Shown one piece after another: positions 61,625-64,000 of a stretch of 64,000 nucleotides of DNA. The notes beneath the pieces are model-generated. The model made no database searches and had not been told where the DNA came from. It saw only the letters and a program-made list of their open reading frames with translations. The stretch is from contig NZ_FNBU01000003.1 of assembly GCF_900102435.1 (NCBI RefSeq), positions 62,001 through 126,000 on the forward strand, in the 5' to 3' direction. Within the stretch, counting starts at the first letter, position 1, and the number at the start of each line of letters is the position of its first letter. This stretch comes from Sporolituus thermophilus DSM 23256. Its GTDB lineage: Bacteria > Bacillota > Negativicutes > Sporomusales > Thermosinaceae. The translations under genes were made by a program, and so were the position numbers.

Positions 61625-61905
61625 TTCTCCAAAATAAAAAGTTCCCGTCCTTTAAGGACGAGAACTTTGGTTCCCGCGGTACCACCTACTTTAGCCGGCA
61701 ATTGCCCGGCTCCCTCTAGTCCCGTTAACGCCAGGATACGGTCAGGCTTACTTGGTCCGTTCGGCCCGACGGCTCCAGGGTGGCCTTCTGGCTGCGGCCT
61801 TTCGCCGGTTTCCACCAACCCCGGCTCTCTGTCGAAAGAAGCGGCGGCCATACTCTCCCCATCATCGCCTGCTATGTCTTTTTCGCTTATATGGTATCAC
61901 AGGCG
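61625..61905 (-). promoter_or_regulatory. T-box riboswitch in the leader of the alaR-alaT-like operon
   Basis: On the minus strand the leader shows the stem I landmarks GGGGAGAGTA and AGAGAGCC, the TGGTGGAAACC loop, CCCTGGAGCCG, and the T-box core GGTGGTACCGCGGGAACC (about 61671-61688). A terminator follows (GTTCTCGTCC/GGACGGGAAC, 61641-61665, then TTTTT). The specifier lies near GCAGCCAGAAGG: it reads GCC (Ala) or CCA (Pro) depending on alignment. Ala agrees with the AlaT-like gene. Uncharged tRNA should permit read-through. Confidence 0.9.
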
Positions 61906-62055
61906 GCGCCGGAGATGCAAGAGCGGACTTTTGTCTTTTTTTATGGGGCAAAGGCAAGGAATTTGTGTAAACTTGTAAATAGGCGCATTAGCGGAAAAAA
62001 AGTCTTACGCATAGGCTGAGCGGTGTATACAGTATATTGTCGCCCGTTGCCGGCG

Positions 62056-62085
62056 TTGACATGCCGATGGCCGGTTTAGTACAAT
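62056..62085 (+). promoter_or_regulatory. Promoter of the NSS transporter gene
   Basis: TTGACA (62056-62061), 18 bases, TACAAT (62080-62085). It starts transcription about 20 bases before the ribosome-binding site GGGGTAGTGAC. Confidence 0.7.
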
Positions 62086-62114
62086 TTACCCACATTAGGA
62101 AAAGGGGTAGTGAC

Positions 62115-63497
62115 ATGCAAACAGTGCAAGGACAGACAAAATTGAGGCGCGACGGCTTTTCCTCCGGCCTGGCCGTGTTTTTCGCCACGCTGGGTTCGGC
62201 CGTCGGACTCGGTAACATCTGGAAGTTTCCTTATTTGACCGGGCAATATGGCGGCGGCGCTTTTCTCCTGGTTTACCTGGTATGTATTCTTCTGGTCGGT
62301 CTGCCCATCATGCTGGGCGAGTTTTATATCGGCCGTAAGGCTCGCCGCAACGCGGTGGGCGCCTTTGCAAAGCTGGCGCCGCAAACGGCGTGGAAACATA
62401 CCGGAACCTTAGCCGTGCTGGCGGTGTACCTCATCATGTTTTTCTACAGCTGTGTGGCCGGGTGGGTGTATTTTTACCTCTTCAAGGCGCTCAGCGGCGA
62501 CTTCGCCCAGATTACGCTCGAGACGGCCAAAGCGCAGTTCGGCAATGTCGTCATCGGTCCGTGGTCGCCCATAATCTGGCAGGTCATCGTCATGGCCGTT
62601 GTCTCCGCCATCCTGATGCTGGGTGTGCAGAAGGGCATTGAAAAGATTACGAAAACACTAATGCCGCTCTTATTTATCCTCATTTTGATTTGTGATATCC
62701 GTGCGCTGACTTTACCCGGCGCAGCCGAGGGCCTCAATTTCCTCTTTCAGGTCGATTTCAGCAAACTGACGCCGACCGTTATCCTTACCGCGCTGGGGCT
62801 GGCCTTTTTTAAGCTATCGCTCGGCATGGGAGTTATGATTACCTACAGCAGCTATTTTACGGCTGATACCAACTTTTTTGGCACCGCTACGAAAGTAGCT
62901 CTTTCCGATACGTTGGTTTCTATGTTGGCCGGTATCGCCATTTTCCCCACCGTGTTTTCCTTTGGCATGGAACCGGGTGCCGGGCCGGGACTGCTCTTCA
63001 TGACCATTCCGCTGGTATTTTCCAAGATGCCCTTCGGCAATACATTGCTCGTAGCATTCTTTTTCCTGACCTCAATCGCCGCGACGACAGCCATGCTGTC
63101 GCTGGTCGAGGTGCTGGTGGCATATCTCGCCGAGGAGCACGGCCTATCGCGGCGTATATCGGTACTGGTAAACGCGGTCATCATCGTGGCCTTTGGCGCC
63201 TTAGCCGCCTTGTCGGTAGACAAAGCCAGCCTGCTCGGCCATATCACGATTTTCGACAAAGGGTTCTTTGACCTCTTTGACTATATTTCTTCCAATATCC
63301 TGCTGCCGGTAGGCGGCCTGCTGGTTGCGCTGTTTGTCGGTTATGCCGCCGACCGGGAAGATGTAAGGCGGGAACTGACCAACCGCGGCGCCGTCCGGCT
63401 GGCCGGGATGGTCGACCTCTTCTTCTTTGTTATCCGCTATGTAACCCCGGCGGCGCTGATAGTGGTCTTTTTGAACTCGGTCGGGGTAATCGGGTAA
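62115..63497 (+). CDS. NSS-family sodium-dependent amino-acid transporter
   Basis: The 460-residue protein belongs to the neurotransmitter:sodium symporter family. The first membrane segment has the sodium/substrate signature TLGSAVGLGNIWKFPYLTGQYGGGAF (LeuT-type unwound helix 1), and helix 6 region reads ALGLAFFKLSLGMGVMITYSSYF. About 11-12 hydrophobic segments are present, as in bacterial MhsT/LeuT/TnaT relatives. The substrate is probably a hydrophobic or aromatic amino acid. ATG 62115 is chosen; the frame extends to 62037 but crosses the promoter. Confidence 0.93.
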   Translation: MQTVQGQTKLRRDGFSSGLAVFFATLGSAVGLGNIWKFPYLTGQYGGGAFLLVYLVCILLVGLPIMLGEFYIGRKARRNAVGAFAKLAPQTAWKHTGTLAVLAVYLIMFFYSCVAGWVYFYLFKALSGDFAQITLETAKAQFGNVVIGPWSPIIWQVIVMAVVSAILMLGVQKGIEKITKTLMPLLFILILICDIRALTLPGAAEGLNFLFQVDFSKLTPTVILTALGLAFFKLSLGMGVMITYSSYFTADTNFFGTATKVALSDTLVSMLAGIAIFPTVFSFGMEPGAGPGLLFMTIPLVFSKMPFGNTLLVAFFFLTSIAATTAMLSLVEVLVAYLAEEHGLSRRISVLVNAVIIVAFGALAALSVDKASLLGHITIFDKGFFDLFDYISSNILLPVGGLLVALFVGYAADREDVRRELTNRGAVRLAGMVDLFFFVIRYVTPAALIVVFLNSVGVIG

Positions 63498-63654
63498 AGA
63501 TTTTGCACGGGTGTAACCATAAGCAAGCGTGCTGACCTTGCTTTTTGCCCGGCAGAATGTGGTAAAATAAGGGTGAAGTGATGCAAGCCCGCTACGCCGG
63601 CTGGCGCCGGCCGGGCATGCTATAATCACCGGTGAGAAGAAAGGAGAAGAGGCT

Positions 63655-64000
63655 ATGGACAAACTGGACTTTATTTATAAGCGTCGCAGTGTGCGCAATT
63701 TTCTGGACGCCGACGTTCCTGCCGATGATCTGCGGGAAATTCTTAAAGCTGCCGTCTATGCCCCATCGGGGAAAAATATGCAGAACTGGCATTTTGTCGT
63801 AGTAAAAAATAAGGCAAAAATCGCGGAAATGGCCCAGATCGTCGAGCGGAAAAACGCCGAGCTGGCCGAGCTCTTGCCCAGTGAGGAAAAGCGCAAGGCG
63901 TTCCGCGGCATGGTGGCATACCATACCGTCTTCAAAAAGGCGCCTGTGGTCATCCTTGTCTATGCCGGGCCCTATCCCACTTTGGCTACTGACCTGGCCG
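63655..64000 (+). CDS. Nitroreductase-family FMN protein (5' part)
   Basis: The window ends inside this gene; 115 residues are visible. They show the nitroreductase start (IYKRRSVRNFLDADVPADDLREILKAAVYAPSGKNMQNWHFVVV), with the FMN-phosphate-binding Arg-Arg-Ser-x-Arg and the SGKNMQNWHF flavin motif. Substrates may be quinones, nitroaromatics or other acceptors. An extended -10 (TGCTATAAT, TATAAT at 63621-63626) and AAGGAG (63641-63646) precede the ATG. Confidence 0.88.
   Translation, partial: MDKLDFIYKRRSVRNFLDADVPADDLREILKAAVYAPSGKNMQNWHFVVVKNKAKIAEMAQIVERKNAELAELLPSEEKRKAFRGMVAYHTVFKKAPVVILVYAGPYPTLATDLA

Noticed and set aside
1-64000. CRISPR arrays, rRNA or tRNA genes
   Set aside because: No regularly spaced repeats and no tRNA or rRNA signatures were found on reading; a tRNAscan or covariance search was not possible.

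Overview
The window most likely comes from an anaerobic diderm Firmicute, probably Negativicutes of the Sporomusa/Thermosinus type. This taxonomy is inferred. A T-box leader and a preQ1-I riboswitch are Firmicute-style RNA control. A TolC-type outer-membrane channel with a MacAB-like pump implies two membranes. A membrane-bound group-4 [NiFe]-hydrogenase, 2-hydroxyacyl-CoA dehydratase activators, a 2,4-diaminopentanoate dehydrogenase and many [4Fe-4S] proteins point to an amino-acid or organic-acid fermenting anaerobe.

Layout. 1-1.6 kb: end of a cobalt/nickel ECF transporter operon. 1.7-11.5 kb: housekeeping and transport genes (BaiN-like flavoprotein, polar amino-acid ABC transporter, HrpB helicase, class V PLP enzyme, QueG-like protein). 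11.8-14.5 kb: M20 amidohydrolase, DUF3870 protein and ord, the last preceded by a leader that looks like a transcription attenuator. 14.5-29.2 kb: an accessory segment bounded by a perfect 52-bp direct repeat of the 3' end of ord. It holds two IclR paralogs, larC, a seven-gene catabolic operon, a BenE-family carrier, a carbonic anhydrase and a lactate-permease-family carrier. 29.4-36.6 kb: a six-gene Hyf-type hydrogenase operon. 36.7-44.9 kb: a second, nearly identical carbonic anhydrase between two palindromic repeats, queF under a preQ1 riboswitch, an acyl-CoA dehydratase activase gene set, an Fe-S aldo/keto reductase and a PHP phosphoesterase. 45-52.3 kb: arginase, small conserved proteins, a class III aminotransferase with a BKACE enzyme, and an RpiR regulator. 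52.4-59.9 kb: a secreted tandem-repeat protein, a two-component system and a TolC-MacAB-like efflux operon. 60-64 kb: AlaT/AlaR-like genes behind a T-box, an NSS-family transporter and the start of a nitroreductase.

The most unusual system is the island operon. A LarA-family protein keeps the residues that hold the nickel-pincer cofactor, but appears to have lost a catalytic His and the substrate Arg of lactate racemase. It lies near larC, the nickel-inserting enzyme. It is co-transcribed with a ferredoxin, a divergent quinolinate-phosphoribosyltransferase-fold protein, a molybdopterin-binding-domain protein and the complete lower meta-cleavage route (hydratase, aldolase, acylating acetaldehyde dehydrogenase). 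A bipartite DNA motif with fixed spacing (TGTGAAC-N9-TAWTATCG) precedes both larC and the operon and is a candidate IclR operator. I read this as a laterally acquired anaerobic pathway with an undescribed nickel-pincer enzyme at or near its entry. The substrate is unknown. A second regulatory prediction is that the two-component system at 53.4-55.3 kb controls both flanking transcription units through paired TCTAAA boxes 11 bp apart.
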